Assembly (NCBI RefSeq): GCF_000559085.1
Contig: NZ_JALN02000001.1
Span: 1,054,001-1,118,000 of the forward strand
Length of the DNA: 64,000 nucleotides
Origin: Mycolicibacterium aromaticivorans JS19b1 = JCM 16368
GTDB taxonomy: Bacteria > Actinomycetota > Actinomycetes > Mycobacteriales > Mycobacteriaceae
Reading direction: 5' to 3'
Below, one piece after another: positions 17,670 through 26,474 of this stretch. A program made the translations under genes and the position numbers. A model generated the notes under the pieces. It did no database searches and was not told the DNA's origin. It was given only the letters and a program-made list of their open reading frames with translations. Numbering within the stretch: the first letter of the stretch is position 1; each line of letters begins with the position of its first letter.

Positions 17670-18783
17670 TGCGCGACATCCATTGAATCCGATCGACGTT
17701 CGCCAGCTGGTGGCACATGCCCTGTCGATCATCGATCTCGACCACCGAAATCAGACGATGCCGACTCAGATCCAGCTGTCCAACTAGCGAAAGCACACTC
17801 GTCAAACGTCTCAGGCCCGTGGCGTGGTGGTCCTCGACTACATCGATAACACCCGAATGAATGTCATCCTGCAATCGCTCAAAAGTCCCCGGCGGCACTG
17901 AATCCCGCGCGTACACTCGTAGCGCCTCCGCCTTGTAGAAGTTCTCGCGGTGGCGGCGAAAGCGTTCGCCCACTCTGGGATTTGATGCCACTGATTCGGG
18001 TTGGAGGCTTTCCTCGGGGTGTGCTTCGGCGTAAACATCAACCAGTTGTTGTACGTATCTCCGTTCGTGTGTCGCCAAGTCACCGGGAGCTGGCACATGA
18101 GCGGGTCGCGGCTGAAGCGCTGTGGCGAATCGGTCGCTGTACCAACAAGTTGTCTTATGCAGTTCAAGCACATCAGTCAGCTCGACGGATCGGAACATCG
18201 AGAAATCCGTGACCGACGCCAGTTCCTGAACCGAAGAGACGAGGTCCGACTCAAGGCCCCTCGCGAGGGTGCTGTCGTCGTCGGCCAAGTGGTCGAGGAA
18301 CTTTTTCCTCAACTTCTGCGGGCTGCTGAGCATCCGACCGCAGTTTGTACTGCAACCGCGGGGAGCCAAGATCTGGTAGCTGTCCGGCAGAACGCACTCT
18401 CCGACAACAGTTGCCACGAAGATCTTCAGAATCTCGGGAAGTATGTCTCCTAGGGCGAGAGGTTCTGCATAGTGCTTGCACTGGAAACAGTCCCAAGCAC
18501 CTTCTAGGCCGTTTGCAGTCTTGAACGCCGCAATGTCCGCGCCCCTGTCACCGGCTCCACCGAACCGCTTGACCTGAACGTAGCCGGATCTCAGGGCATG
18601 CACCCATTCAAGGATGAATAGTTCCCATTGGACGTCGTCGTACAGGGAAATGCGTGCCATGGGCGATATTGGTGGCCCGGACAGCGCGACACCAGTCTCT
18701 CCATGTAGGGGTTCTGGTATGTCGCGAAGACCACTAGAGGGACCCCCAGGAGCCTGGCTATCTCCGCTCTGAGCTGCGTTCAA
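17662..18783 (-). CDS. ABC-three-component effector with Mrr-like nuclease motif
   Basis: A 373-residue first gene of the operon. The N-terminal ~150 residues carry a PD-(D/E)xK-type nuclease signature: GGAGDRGADIAAF with D83 and, 17 residues on, CFQCKHY with Q101/K103, as in Mrr-like restriction endonucleases. The remaining ~220 residues form the ABC-3C C-terminal partner domain, rich in helices (RVGERFRRHRENFYKAEALR, LTSVLSLVGQL). TTG 18783 starts the open frame; ATG 18660 (MARISLYDDVQWELF) is an equally plausible start. In this defence class the ATPase is thought to restrain or trigger the nuclease; here only the ATPase is broken. Confidence 0.75.
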   Translation of the reverse strand: MNAAQSGDSQAPGGPSSGLRDIPEPLHGETGVALSGPPISPMARISLYDDVQWELFILEWVHALRSGYVQVKRFGGAGDRGADIAAFKTANGLEGAWDCFQCKHYAEPLALGDILPEILKIFVATVVGECVLPDSYQILAPRGCSTNCGRMLSSPQKLRKKFLDHLADDDSTLARGLESDLVSSVQELASVTDFSMFRSVELTDVLELHKTTCWYSDRFATALQPRPAHVPAPGDLATHERRYVQQLVDVYAEAHPEESLQPESVASNPRVGERFRRHRENFYKAEALRVYARDSVPPGTFERLQDDIHSGVIDVVEDHHATGLRRLTSVLSLVGQLDLSRHRLISVVEIDDRQGMCHQLANVDRIQWMSRNE

Positions 18784-19008
18784 CCGACTCTTGCCTCCCG
18801 GCGGTCAGGATACGACAAGTCGTAGGATCGCCAGCCGAGACACGACATGCCCCGGCCGGGAGGCTCACGGTTCGCGAGCAGGCATCATGCTGCAGCGTGA
18901 CGGAAATTCGACGATCGGAGCGGGGACGCTGACCGCCGCTGGTTGGTTGGGACCAATGGCATGGCCATCACCCCGCCACACCGCAGGGGCCGTCACGCCG
19001 CAGGGGCG

Positions 19009-19087
19009 GACTGTGTTGACCGACAGCGCCGTGGCGGCCATCCGGGAGCTGATGAGAAGGGGGCGATGCGCTCCTGCTCACGGCTGA
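19009..19087 (+). pseudogene. Possible remnant of a GntR-family regulator N-terminus
   Basis: The short frame reads VLTDSAVAAIRELMRRG then RCAPAHG and a stop. This resembles the first helix and wing of FadR/GntR regulators (LTDxVVxxIRExIxxGxLxPG). Nothing of the rest of such a gene follows before the tRNA. It may be a gene truncated at the island junction. The surrounding 374 bp (18784-19157) hold no other convincing gene. Confidence 0.25.
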
Positions 19088-19095
19088 GATGAACC

Positions 19096-19119
19096 GAACT
19101 GTCGTCAGAACTGTCGTCA
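19096..19119. repeat. Tandem GAACTGTCGTCA repeat next to tRNA-Ala
   Basis: Two exact 12-bp copies stand head to tail (19096-19107 and 19108-19119), 38 bp from the tRNA 3' end. Position and form suggest integrase arm-type binding sites at an attachment site, though no second cluster was found near int. Confidence 0.45.
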
Positions 19120-19131
19120 AACGACCTTCTG

Positions 19132-19149
19132 AGCACTCAATCGAGTGCT
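19132..19149. repeat. Inverted repeat AGCACTC-AATC-GAGTGCT
   Basis: A perfect 7-bp-arm hairpin 8 bp beyond the tRNA 3' end. On the tRNA strand no U-tract follows, so it is either a processing/termination stem or part of the attachment region. Confidence 0.4.
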
Positions 19150-19157
19150 GTTTTGCC

Positions 19158-19233
19158 TGGTGGAGCTAAGGGGATTCGAACCCCTGACCCCCACACTGCC
19201 AGTGTGGTGCGCTACCAACTGCGCCATAGCCCC
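19158..19233 (-). tRNA. tRNA-Ala (anticodon GGC)
   Basis: A full cloverleaf: acceptor GGGGCTA pairing TAGCTCC, D-arm GCGCAGTTGGTAGCGC, anticodon stem CCACA/TGTGG with loop CTGGCAG (anticodon GGC, Ala), T-arm GGGGTTCGAATCCCC, discriminator A and an encoded CCA. Its 3' end faces the mobile region to the left, making it the natural candidate attachment site for the element. No second copy of its 3' end was found in the window. Confidence 0.96.
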
Positions 19234-19398
19234 AGGTGTGCCCACCGAAGTTACACCACCGGCACGCGTGCCTCAAAATCGCTGCTCAGAGCAGGCAGCA
19301 GCCGACGACATGCGGCGAGATCGCGTCGAGATCGAACTCACGCAGACGTCTCCTCCTCGCACGTTTCCTGCGCCAGTGCAATCTCGACCTAGGACGGC

Positions 19399-20661
19399 CT
19401 AAGGCAGCTCACCGGCGGCCTCCGGCCCCAGCGGCCGCGCGGGGGTGTGTTCCAACGGCGGCCGGTCCCGCGTCTCCGGCGCCAGCAGCCAGCCGATCGA
19501 CGCCAACACCAGGATGGCTCCACTGATCCCGAACGCCCACTCGAACGACAGATGCTGGGCGATCTCGCCCACGCCGAGTGATCCGGCGATCGACCCCAGG
19601 TCCGACATCATCTGGAATGTCGCCACCGCCGTCCCGCCCCGAGCCTTGCCAATGATGTCGGCCACCGCTGCCTGCTGCGGCGCGGTGAACACACCCGTGG
19701 CCGCCCCGGCGATGAAGGCACCAACCAGGAACACCGGCAACGCTGTCGCCGCACCCACCACGGCCGTCGTCAACCCTGATGCCCCCAACCCGGTGATCAG
19801 CAAGGGCCGCCGCCCGGTCCGGTCGGACAACCTGCCCGACGGAATTACCGCCGCCACATTGCCGGCCGCGAACGTGGCCAGCGCGGCGCCAGCGACCCCA
19901 GGCCCGCGATGCAACGCCTCGGTGATGAACAGCGGCACCAACGCCACCCGCAGGCCGTAGGCCGACCATCCGGTCGCGAAATTCGACAGCAGCGCCGCCC
20001 GATAGGCCGGGTGCCGCAGCGCCACACCCAGGGTCACCGTAAGTTCGTCAGCCGGCGCCGGTGCGGCCAGGTGGGAGTGCCGCAGGTTGATGAACACCAC
20101 CGCCGCGGCGATGAGCAATGCTGCACCGTAAATGACGAACGGCGCCGCCAGACCAAGACCCACGGTGAGGCTGCCGAGGAGCGGGCCGGCCACCGAACCG
20201 ACCAGGAACGCCGACGAGAACATGCCCGCCACCCGGCCGCGGGCGTTGTGCGGGCTGATCCGGATCATCAATCCCAGCGCGGAGACGAAGAACATCGTCG
20301 AGCCGATTCCGCCGAGCGCCCGGAACACCAACAGCTGCCAGTACGTGTGAGCGAACGCGCACGCACCGGTTGATAGCGCCACGATCAGCAGGCCGCTGAC
20401 GTAGATGCGCCGCTCCCCCAGCCGCTGGACCAACATGCCCGACGCAGGGGCGAAGCACAGCCGCATCACCGCGAACGCGGTGATCACAAACGTCGCGGCG
20501 CTGATACTCACACCGAAGTTGCGGGCGAACTGCGGCAGCACCGGCGCCACCACGCCATAGCCAAGGGCGATCACCGCGTTGGCGGCGATCAGAACCCAGA
20601 CCTCCCGCGGAAGCTTGTCCTCGGCCTCCGCGGGACAGTCACCTTCGGCGACAGAACTCAC
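19399..20661 (-). CDS. MFS transporter
   Basis: A 420-residue 12-TM major facilitator of the drug/metabolite efflux type. The N-half has [20 protein letters not shown] (TM1) and the loop 2-3 region [16 protein letters not shown], an MFS motif-A variant; the C-half repeats it with [16 protein letters not shown]. Motif C-like glycines occur in [13 protein letters not shown]. Its ATG overlaps the pgm stop by 4 bp, so it is cotranscribed with and translationally coupled to pgm. Substrate cannot be told. Confidence 0.9.
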   Translation of the reverse strand: MSSVAEGDCPAEAEDKLPREVWVLIAANAVIALGYGVVAPVLPQFARNFGVSISAATFVITAFAVMRLCFAPASGMLVQRLGERRIYVSGLLIVALSTGACAFAHTYWQLLVFRALGGIGSTMFFVSALGLMIRISPHNARGRVAGMFSSAFLVGSVAGPLLGSLTVGLGLAAPFVIYGAALLIAAAVVFINLRHSHLAAPAPADELTVTLGVALRHPAYRAALLSNFATGWSAYGLRVALVPLFITEALHRGPGVAGAALATFAAGNVAAVIPSGRLSDRTGRRPLLITGLGASGLTTAVVGAATALPVFLVGAFIAGAATGVFTAPQQAAVADIIGKARGGTAVATFQMMSDLGSIAGSLGVGEIAQHLSFEWAFGISGAILVLASIGWLLAPETRDRPPLEHTPARPLGPEAAGELP

Positions 20662-22292
20662 GAGATGACTGTATTCACCACTTCACGGGCCGCTTCCTGC
20701 ACCTCGGCCAGGTGTTCAGCTCCCTTGAACGACTCGGCATAGATCTTGTAGACGTCCTCGGTGCCCGACGGCCGCGCGGCGAACCAGCCGTCGGCGGTGG
20801 TGACCTTCAGCCCGCCCAGCGGCGCGCCATTGCCCGGCGCGGTGGTCAGCTTGGCGGTGATCGGCTCACCGGCCAGCTCGGTGGCGGTGACCTGTTCAGG
20901 GGACAGCTTGGCCAGCCGCGCCTTCTGCTCCCGGTTGGCCGGGGCGTCGACGCGGGCGTAGACCGGCGCGCCGTACTCGGCGGCCAGCTCGGCATAGCGC
21001 TGTGACGGCGACGACCCGGTGACCGCCTGGATCTCCGACGCCAGCAAGGCCAGGATGATGCCGTCCTTGTCGGTGGTCCACACCGAGCCGTCGCGACGCA
21101 AGAACGAAGCCCCAGCAGATTCTTCGCCACCGAAACCGATTGTGCCGCTGATCAATCCGTCGACGAACCATTTGAAGCCCACCGGCACCTCGATCAGCTT
21201 GCGACCCAGGCCGGCCACCACCCGGTCGATGATCGACGAGCTGACCGCCGTCTTGCCGACGGCCACGCTGGCCGGCCAGTCCGGCCGGTGCGAGAACAGA
21301 TAGTCGATCGCTACGGCCAGATAGTGGTTGGGGTTCATCAGCCCCGCATCCGGGGTGACGATGCCGTGCCGGTCGGAGTCGGCGTCGTTGCCGGTGGCGA
21401 TCTGATAGGACTCCCGGTTCGCGATGAGCGACGCCATCGCGTTCGGCGAGCTGCAGTCCATCCGGATCTTGCCGTCGGTGTCGAGCGTCATGAACCGCCA
21501 CGTCGCATCGACCAACGGGTTGACCACGGTGAGGTCGAGGTCGTGGCGTTCGGCGATGGCCGCCCAGTAGTCCACGCTGGCGCCGCCCAACGGGTCGGCC
21601 CCGATGCGGATCTTCTCGGCGCGGATCGCATGGATGTCCACGACGTTGGGCAGATCGGCAACGTAGGCGTCCAGGTAGTCGTGGCGCTGCACGCTGTGCA
21701 GGGCCCGGGAAAGCGGCACCCGATTGACCTCTTTGAGACCACCGCGCAGAATTTCGTTGGCGCGCTTGGCGATCGCCCCGGTGGCATCCGTGTCGGCCGG
21801 GCCGCCGTTGGGCGGGTTGTACTTGAACCCGCCGTCACGCGGCGGATTGTGCGACGGTGTGACGACGATACCGTCGGCCAAACCCGAGCTCAGGCCGCGA
21901 TTGAAGGCCAGGATGGCGTGGCTGACCGCCGGGGTCGGGGTATAGCGGTCGGCCGAATCAATCATCGCCACAACATCGTTGGCGGCCAGCACCTCCAATG
22001 CAGACACCCAGGCCGGCTCGGACAGCCCGTGGGTGTCGCGTCCGATGAACAGCGGCCCCGTGGTGCCCTGCGCGGCGCGGTACTCCACGATCGCCTGGGT
22101 GGTGGCGAGGATGTGCGCCTCGTTGAACGCCCCGTCCAGGCTGGAGCCGCGGTGCCCCGACGTGCCGAACACCACCTGCTGGTCGATGTCGTCGGGGTCG
22201 GGGTTCACCGAGTAATACGAGCTGACCAGATGGGGCAGATCGACGAGGTCTTCGGGGAGCGCCGGCTTACCGGCGCGGGGGTTAGCCGCCAT
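20658..22292 (-). CDS. pgm: Phosphoglucomutase (alpha-D-glucose phosphate-specific)
   Basis: Cytosolic enzyme interconverting glucose 1-phosphate and glucose 6-phosphate, feeding UDP-glucose, trehalose and glycogen pathways. The 544 residues include the active serine loop [20 protein letters not shown], metal loop DADSDRHG, sugar-binding [10 protein letters not shown] and C-terminal phosphate-binding [10 protein letters not shown]. Length matches the Pgm (not PgcA/ManB) family. From knowledge, it corresponds to M. tuberculosis pgmA (Rv3068c), also divergent from crcB1. Confidence 0.96.
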   Translation of the reverse strand: MAANPRAGKPALPEDLVDLPHLVSSYYSVNPDPDDIDQQVVFGTSGHRGSSLDGAFNEAHILATTQAIVEYRAAQGTTGPLFIGRDTHGLSEPAWVSALEVLAANDVVAMIDSADRYTPTPAVSHAILAFNRGLSSGLADGIVVTPSHNPPRDGGFKYNPPNGGPADTDATGAIAKRANEILRGGLKEVNRVPLSRALHSVQRHDYLDAYVADLPNVVDIHAIRAEKIRIGADPLGGASVDYWAAIAERHDLDLTVVNPLVDATWRFMTLDTDGKIRMDCSSPNAMASLIANRESYQIATGNDADSDRHGIVTPDAGLMNPNHYLAVAIDYLFSHRPDWPASVAVGKTAVSSSIIDRVVAGLGRKLIEVPVGFKWFVDGLISGTIGFGGEESAGASFLRRDGSVWTTDKDGIILALLASEIQAVTGSSPSQRYAELAAEYGAPVYARVDAPANREQKARLAKLSPEQVTATELAGEPITAKLTTAPGNGAPLGGLKVTTADGWFAARPSGTEDVYKIYAESFKGAEHLAEVQEAAREVVNTVIS

Positions 22293-22354
22293 GGCGCCAA
22301 TTCTGCCCTCCCTAGGGTGATACTTGCTCGCGGATTCATCGACGGTTAAGGGGA

Positions 22355-22759
22355 TTGCCCGTGTTCGGTCACGACAATCGGGAACTGGCGGCCGTCTTCG
22401 TCGGCGGCGCGGTGGGAACCCTCGCGAGGGCGATCCTCGCTACGGTCTTCGCCGACGACCCGGCGCGCTGGCCGTGGGCGACGTTCGGGGTCAATATCGT
22501 GGGCGCGTTCCTGCTCGGCTATTTCACCACCCGCCTGCTCGAACGACTCCCGCTGTCGAGTTACCGCCGACCACTACTGGGCACCGGCCTCTGCGGCGGA
22601 CTGACAACGTTTTCCACCATGCAGGTCGAGACGCTGAAGATGATCGAGCACCACCACTACGGCCTCGCGGCCGCCTACAGCGCGGTCAGCATCGTCGCGG
22701 GACTGCTCGCCGTCTACGTTGCGACAGCGGTGGTTCGCCGGGTCAGGATCCGCGCGTGA
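22355..22759 (+). CDS. crcB1: Fluoride channel subunit CrcB1
   Basis: A 134-residue, four-TM Fluc/CrcB protein. Family signatures: [12 protein letters not shown] (TM1), [19 protein letters not shown] (TM2, with the conserved Asn) and [18 protein letters not shown] (TM3, Thr/Ser and Phe residues of the fluoride path). Two tandem crcB genes indicate a heterodimeric channel. TTG 22355 or GTG 22361 are possible starts behind AAGGGG. No fluoride riboswitch is apparent in the 62 bp between the pgm and crcB1 starts. Confidence 0.93.
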   Translation: MPVFGHDNRELAAVFVGGAVGTLARAILATVFADDPARWPWATFGVNIVGAFLLGYFTTRLLERLPLSSYRRPLLGTGLCGGLTTFSTMQVETLKMIEHHHYGLAAAYSAVSIVAGLLAVYVATAVVRRVRIRA

Positions 22760-23121
22760 CCGTCGCGATCTGGGCTGGCGTGATGCTGATCGGCGGGCTC
22801 GGCTCGGTGGCCCGGTTCATGGTCGATCGCGCGGTTGCGCGCCGGGCGGCACGGTCGTTCCCCTTCGGCACGCTGACGGTCAACATCACCGGCGCGGTGC
22901 TGCTCGGCTTTGTGAGCGGGCTCACCCTCAGCCAGCACGTCGCGCTGCTGGCCGGCACCGCCTTCGTCGGGGCGTACACCACGTTCTCGACCTGGATGCT
23001 GGAGACGCAACGGCTGACCGAGGAACGCCAGATCTGGCCCGCGATAGCCAATCTCGTCGTCAGCGTCATCCTGGGTGTCGCCGCGGCGATGCTCGGCCAG
23101 TGGATTGCGGGGATGCTGTGA
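22756..23121 (+). CDS. crcB2: Fluoride channel subunit CrcB2
   Basis: A 121-residue second CrcB protein. It has [13 protein letters not shown] (TM1), [18 protein letters not shown] (TM2, Asn) and [19 protein letters not shown] (TM3). The frame is open far upstream but GTG 22756 overlaps the crcB1 stop (GTGA), giving normal length and coupling. Together with CrcB1 it forms the dual-topology pore that expels fluoride. Confidence 0.93.
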   Translation: MTVAIWAGVMLIGGLGSVARFMVDRAVARRAARSFPFGTLTVNITGAVLLGFVSGLTLSQHVALLAGTAFVGAYTTFSTWMLETQRLTEERQIWPAIANLVVSVILGVAAAMLGQWIAGML

Positions 23122-24179
23122 ACGACACCTATCTCAAGCTGACCGCCTTCTTCGGCGAGCGCCAGCGCGCCGATTCCCGCTTCTTGGCCGAGGCGATGCT
23201 CGACCTGTACGCGCGGCGCCAGGTGGCCGAGAGTGTGATGCTGCGCGGCATCGCCAGCTTCGGACCGCGGCACGTGATCCGCAGCGACCAATCCCTGACG
23301 CTGTCCGAGGATCCGCCGATCGCCGTGGCCGCCGTCGACACCGCGGAGACCATCGGCGGATTGATCGACGACGTCATCGCCATGACCAAGCACGGTTTGA
23401 TCACCCTGGAGCGGGCCCGGCTCTACAGCGGTGAGCTGCCCGACGGAGACGACGGGGTCAAGCTCACGATCTACGTCGGGCGACGACGCCGGGTAAACGG
23501 GGCGGCCGCCTTCTACGCGGTGTGCGATCTGCTGCACCGCCATCGTTTCGCCGGCGCGACGGTGTTCCTGGGCGTGGACGGCACCGCGGACGGCCGGCGG
23601 CGCCGCGCCCGCTTTTTCAGCGGCAACACCGACGTGCCGATCATGATCGTCGCGATCGGCACCGCTGAACAGGCGCGGCGCGCTCTGCCCGAACTCGAAG
23701 GACTGATGGATCAGCCGCTGGTGACGGTGGAACGCGTACAGATCCTCAAACGCGACGGCCAGCTGCTCGCGCGTCCGCCGGCCCTGCCTGCCGTGGACGC
23801 GCACGGCCGCGAACTACGCCAGAAGCTGACAATCCACACCGACGCATCCACCCATCACGACGGCGTCCCCGTCCACCGGGAACTGGTGCGACGGCTGTGG
23901 GAATCCAACACCGCGGCCGGCGCCACCGTCCTACGTGGCATCTGGGGCTTCCACGGAGACCATAAACCCCACGGCGACAAGCTGATTCAGTACGGCCGCC
24001 AGGTTCCGGTGACCACCATCGTCGTCGACACCCCTGAGGTCATCGCCCAATGCTTCGACCTCATCGACGACGTGACCGGCCGCCACGGGCTGGTCACCTC
24101 CGAGATGGTGCCGGCCCTGTTGCTGCTCGACGGCGACATCCGCCAGGGCGCCACCGATCTGGCCGACTACCGGTACTGA
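23118..24179 (+). CDS. DUF190 protein of the crcB operon
   Basis: A 353-residue soluble protein with repeated DUF190 units. The first repeat starts at LKLTAFFGERQRAD with VMLRGIASFGPRH and PIAVAAVDTAETI; a middle one has LTIYVGRRRRVNGAAAFYAV and VFLGVDG; a third has LTIHTDASTHHDGVPVHREL, TVLRGIWGFHGDH and TTIVVDTPEVI. DUF190 is a ferredoxin-like, PII-resembling fold found beside crcB genes and is suspected to regulate the channel. GTG start overlaps the crcB2 stop (GTGA). Confidence 0.88.
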   Translation: MNDTYLKLTAFFGERQRADSRFLAEAMLDLYARRQVAESVMLRGIASFGPRHVIRSDQSLTLSEDPPIAVAAVDTAETIGGLIDDVIAMTKHGLITLERARLYSGELPDGDDGVKLTIYVGRRRRVNGAAAFYAVCDLLHRHRFAGATVFLGVDGTADGRRRRARFFSGNTDVPIMIVAIGTAEQARRALPELEGLMDQPLVTVERVQILKRDGQLLARPPALPAVDAHGRELRQKLTIHTDASTHHDGVPVHRELVRRLWESNTAAGATVLRGIWGFHGDHKPHGDKLIQYGRQVPVTTIVVDTPEVIAQCFDLIDDVTGRHGLVTSEMVPALLLLDGDIRQGATDLADYRY

Positions 24180-24183
24180 CCGC

Positions 24184-24516
24184 TCAGCTGTCGGCCAGCA
24201 CCGTCAGCAGGATCACCGAGTCGTCGATGGCCTGCAAGCCGTGCCGATCCCGCGGGACCACCAGCAGGTCACCTGCCTGGCCTTCCCACGCGTCGTCGGG
24301 GGTGGCCAGCCGGACACGGCCGCGAAGCACCTGCAGCGTCGTCTCCCCCGGCGTGTGGTGCTCACTGAGTTCATGGCCACTGGCCAGTGCGATCAGCGTC
24401 TGCCGCAGCTGGTGATCGTGGCCGCCGTGCACGGTGTGCGCGGCCCGGCCGCTGTTCGACGAGCGGGCCGCGGTGAGCTGTTCGTCGGCGAGCTGGTTCA
24501 GCGAGATCGATTCCAT
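24184..24516 (-). CDS. Small cupin-domain protein
   Basis: A 110-residue single-domain cupin. Cupin motif 1 is seen in GHELSEHHTPGETTLQVLRG (His, His, Glu metal ligands) and motif 2 in GDLLVVPRDRHGLQAIDD (His). ATG 24516, after an AGGAA-type SD, gives the compact domain; the longer open frame is a shadow of the next gene. Function unknown; such proteins often bind metals or act in stress responses. Confidence 0.82.
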   Translation of the reverse strand: MESISLNQLADEQLTAARSSNSGRAAHTVHGGHDHQLRQTLIALASGHELSEHHTPGETTLQVLRGRVRLATPDDAWEGQAGDLLVVPRDRHGLQAIDDSVILLTVLADS

Positions 24517-24539
24517 GATTCCTCCATCAGCTTCCTTTA

Positions 24540-24974
24540 TCAAAAGCCAAGCAGCAGAACGCCACTGGACAGCAGCGCCACCACCTTGACTACTTCCAAC
24601 ACGACATAGACGTAGTGCGCGCGCGACCGTCCGCTCTCGGCCTGGCGGGCGTCGGCCAGGACGGCATCCGAGCGCCGCGTCAGCGCCGGACGCACACCGA
24701 CCACTTGAATCACCAACGCTGAGGCGGCCACCAGCACCCCCACGACGACACCCGAACCGGGGCTGCCGAGCACCAAAGCCGCGACGATGACCACCGCCAG
24801 CACCGCTTCGCAGATGTTGAGAGCCCGAAACACAAGCCGGCCGACACCCAGACCGAGTGGAATCGTGACGCCGGGGGCCCGGAATTTCAGCGGCGCCTCG
24901 AGGAATGAAATGGCGAGCACCATCCCCAACCAGACGAACACCGCCGCACCCGCGACTGCAGTCCAGTGGTTCAC
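24540..24974 (-). CDS. Four-TM membrane protein of unknown function
   Basis: A 144-residue integral membrane protein with four hydrophobic segments (AVAGAAVFVWLGMVLAISFL; ICEAVLAVVIVAALVLG; VGVLVAASALVIQVVGV; VVLEVVKVVALLSSGVLLLGF). Charged loops contain RRSDAVLADARQ and RSRAHYVYV. I do not recognise a function. It sits in tandem with the cupin and LLM genes (gaps of 23 and 9 bp), probably one operon. Confidence 0.8.
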   Translation of the reverse strand: MNHWTAVAGAAVFVWLGMVLAISFLEAPLKFRAPGVTIPLGLGVGRLVFRALNICEAVLAVVIVAALVLGSPGSGVVVGVLVAASALVIQVVGVRPALTRRSDAVLADARQAESGRSRAHYVYVVLEVVKVVALLSSGVLLLGF

Positions 24975-24983
24975 CGTGCTCCC

Positions 24984-25838
24984 TCACTGCCAATCCGCGG
25001 CTAGGTCAGCTACCCAGTCGGCGACGGCAGCCGGATCCTGCGGCGGCGAGGCGGCCAGAACCAGCTCGTCGACCCCCAACTCTGCCAGACGCCCGACGTC
25101 TGACGGCCTCGAATCGCGCAGCGCCACCGCCAGTCGCAGCTCACCAGGGTCACGCCCGGCGTGACCACACATCTCACGCAGCATCGACACCCGGGCCGCG
25201 ACATCGTCGGGGTCAAGATTGAAGCCGTACCAGCCGTCCGCCCACCGTGCGACCCTGCGCAGCGCAGCATCGCTGTTGCCGCCGCACAGGACCGGGATGC
25301 GGCGCCGTCGCGGTTTCGGGTTCACCCTGATCGCGTCGAAGTCGACGAATTCGCCTGCGTAGGAGGCAATATCGTCGCGCCAGATGGTGCGCATGGCGGC
25401 AACATAGTCTGCGGTGCGGGCGGCGCGCCGTTCGAACGGAACTCCGAGAGCGTCGAATTCTTCACGCGACCAACCGATTCCGATGCCGAGCGAGAAGCGG
25501 CCGCCGCTGATCTTGTCCAGGCTGGCCGCCTGTTTGGCCACGATCACAGGGTTGTGCTCGGGCAACAACAGGACGCCGGTGCAGAGCCCGATCGTCGTCG
25601 TGGCCGACGCGGCGAAGGCCAATCCGATCATCGGGTCGATCCAGTCCGCGTCGGCGGGCACAGCGATCTTGCCGTCGTCGGAGTACGGGTACTCAGAGTC
25701 GGACTTGTCGACCATCACCACGTGCTCGCCGGCCCACAAAGTTGCGAATCCATGGCGCTCGGCCGCTACGGCCACCGCTCGGATCACCTCGGGTTCGGCG
25801 CCTGCGCCGATACCCAGGGCGTGCAACCCGAGTCGCAT
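24984..25838 (-). CDS. LLM-class F420-dependent oxidoreductase
   Basis: A 284-residue luciferase-like TIM-barrel flavin/F420 oxidoreductase. Typical segments: ALGIGAGAEPEVIRAVAVAA, HGFATLWAGEHVV, GVLLLPEHNPVIVAKQAASL, GRFSLGIGIGWSREEF and RRIPVLCGGNSDAALRRVAR. ATG 25838 begins MRLGLHALGI. Position downstream of pgm-crcB-DUF190 matches Rv3072c of M. tuberculosis. Substrate unknown. Confidence 0.9.
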   Translation of the reverse strand: MRLGLHALGIGAGAEPEVIRAVAVAAERHGFATLWAGEHVVMVDKSDSEYPYSDDGKIAVPADADWIDPMIGLAFAASATTTIGLCTGVLLLPEHNPVIVAKQAASLDKISGGRFSLGIGIGWSREEFDALGVPFERRAARTADYVAAMRTIWRDDIASYAGEFVDFDAIRVNPKPRRRRIPVLCGGNSDAALRRVARWADGWYGFNLDPDDVAARVSMLREMCGHAGRDPGELRLAVALRDSRPSDVGRLAELGVDELVLAASPPQDPAAVADWVADLAADWQ

Positions 25839-25871
25839 CCGTGAATCATCCCACGAGCCATGATGTTGGCC

Positions 25872-26069
25872 ATGAGTGACTGCGACGACCCGGTGGCGGT
25901 CCTACAGCGGTGGGAGGACGCCGGTGCACACTGGGCGGTGATCGACCGTCACGCCCACCGGGTCACCGTCGGCTTGTACCGCTGCGACGGCGGCGAAGAG
26001 GTCGACCGGTTCATCTCAAACGACCCCGCACTTCTGGAGTTCGTGCGGGGTCGTGAGAGCAGCTTCTGA
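25872..26069 (+). CDS. Small conserved protein, 65 residues
   Basis: A short acidic protein starting MSDCDDPVAVLQRWEDAGAH and containing the CDGGEEVDRF segment and a final DPALLEFVRG. I have seen similar small actinobacterial proteins but know no function. ATG 25872 is preferred over an upstream ATG at 25860. Confidence 0.65.
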   Translation: MSDCDDPVAVLQRWEDAGAHWAVIDRHAHRVTVGLYRCDGGEEVDRFISNDPALLEFVRGRESSF

Positions 26070-26077
26070 TTTGCGGC

Positions 26078-26425
26078 CTACAGCTGTATGAAGCCGCCGT
26101 TCCACCACACGCCCCAGGCCGGCAGGTCGGCATTCCACACCACCGGTAGCCACGGCGCCCAAGGCGGCGGTGGCGGCGCAGGCGGGGCCCAAACGGGGAC
26201 GACGTTGTCGTAGTCAGCGCGATGTCCCGGCGGAGGCAGGTATCCCTGACCCGGAGGCAGCGGGTTACCTGGCGCCCCGGCATTCACGCCCGGTCCGTTC
26301 GGGGCCCAGGGCGGCCCCGGCGGACCATGCGGATCGGCGTGAGCCAGGCCGGCTCCCGCGGACACCGCGGTCGCAACCGCCGCGGTCGCGAATGCCATCG
26401 TGGCGGTCGACATATGCATTCTCAT
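26078..26425 (-). CDS. Secreted Pro/Trp-rich small protein
   Basis: A 115-residue predicted secreted protein: signal peptide MAFATAAVATAVSAGAGLAHA with an AHA/D cleavage site, then a Pro/Gly-rich region (PPGPPWAPNGPG, LPPGQGYLPPPGH) and a C-terminus with repeated Trp (WAPWLPVVWNADLPAWGVWW). Start is one of three closely spaced ATGs (26425, 26417, 26411). Mycobacteria encode many such cell-wall-associated proteins; function unknown. Divergent from the lipoprotein gene. Confidence 0.7.
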   Translation of the reverse strand: MRMHMSTATMAFATAAVATAVSAGAGLAHADPHGPPGPPWAPNGPGVNAGAPGNPLPPGQGYLPPPGHRADYDNVVPVWAPPAPPPPPWAPWLPVVWNADLPAWGVWWNGGFIQL

Positions 26426-26474
26426 GATGCAAAGCCACGTACCCTCCCGACGCGCTGCGGTAAACAGAAGCGTG

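Noticed and set aside
18791..19087. Complete 98-codon gene before the tRNA
   Set aside because: Composition and lack of homology over the first ~70 codons argue against a real gene; only the final part resembles a GntR fragment.
1..19157. Second copy of the tRNA-Ala 3' end as the left attachment site
   Set aside because: I scanned for GGATTCGAACCCC-like and GGAGCTAAGG-like sequence and found none; the left end may be outside the window.
21288..22349. Open frame of 353 codons opposite pgm
   Set aside because: Antisense shadow of the phosphoglucomutase gene, no recognisable domain.
22293..22354. Possible fluoride riboswitch before crcB1
   Set aside because: The 62-bp leader is too short and shows none of the conserved fluoride aptamer segments.
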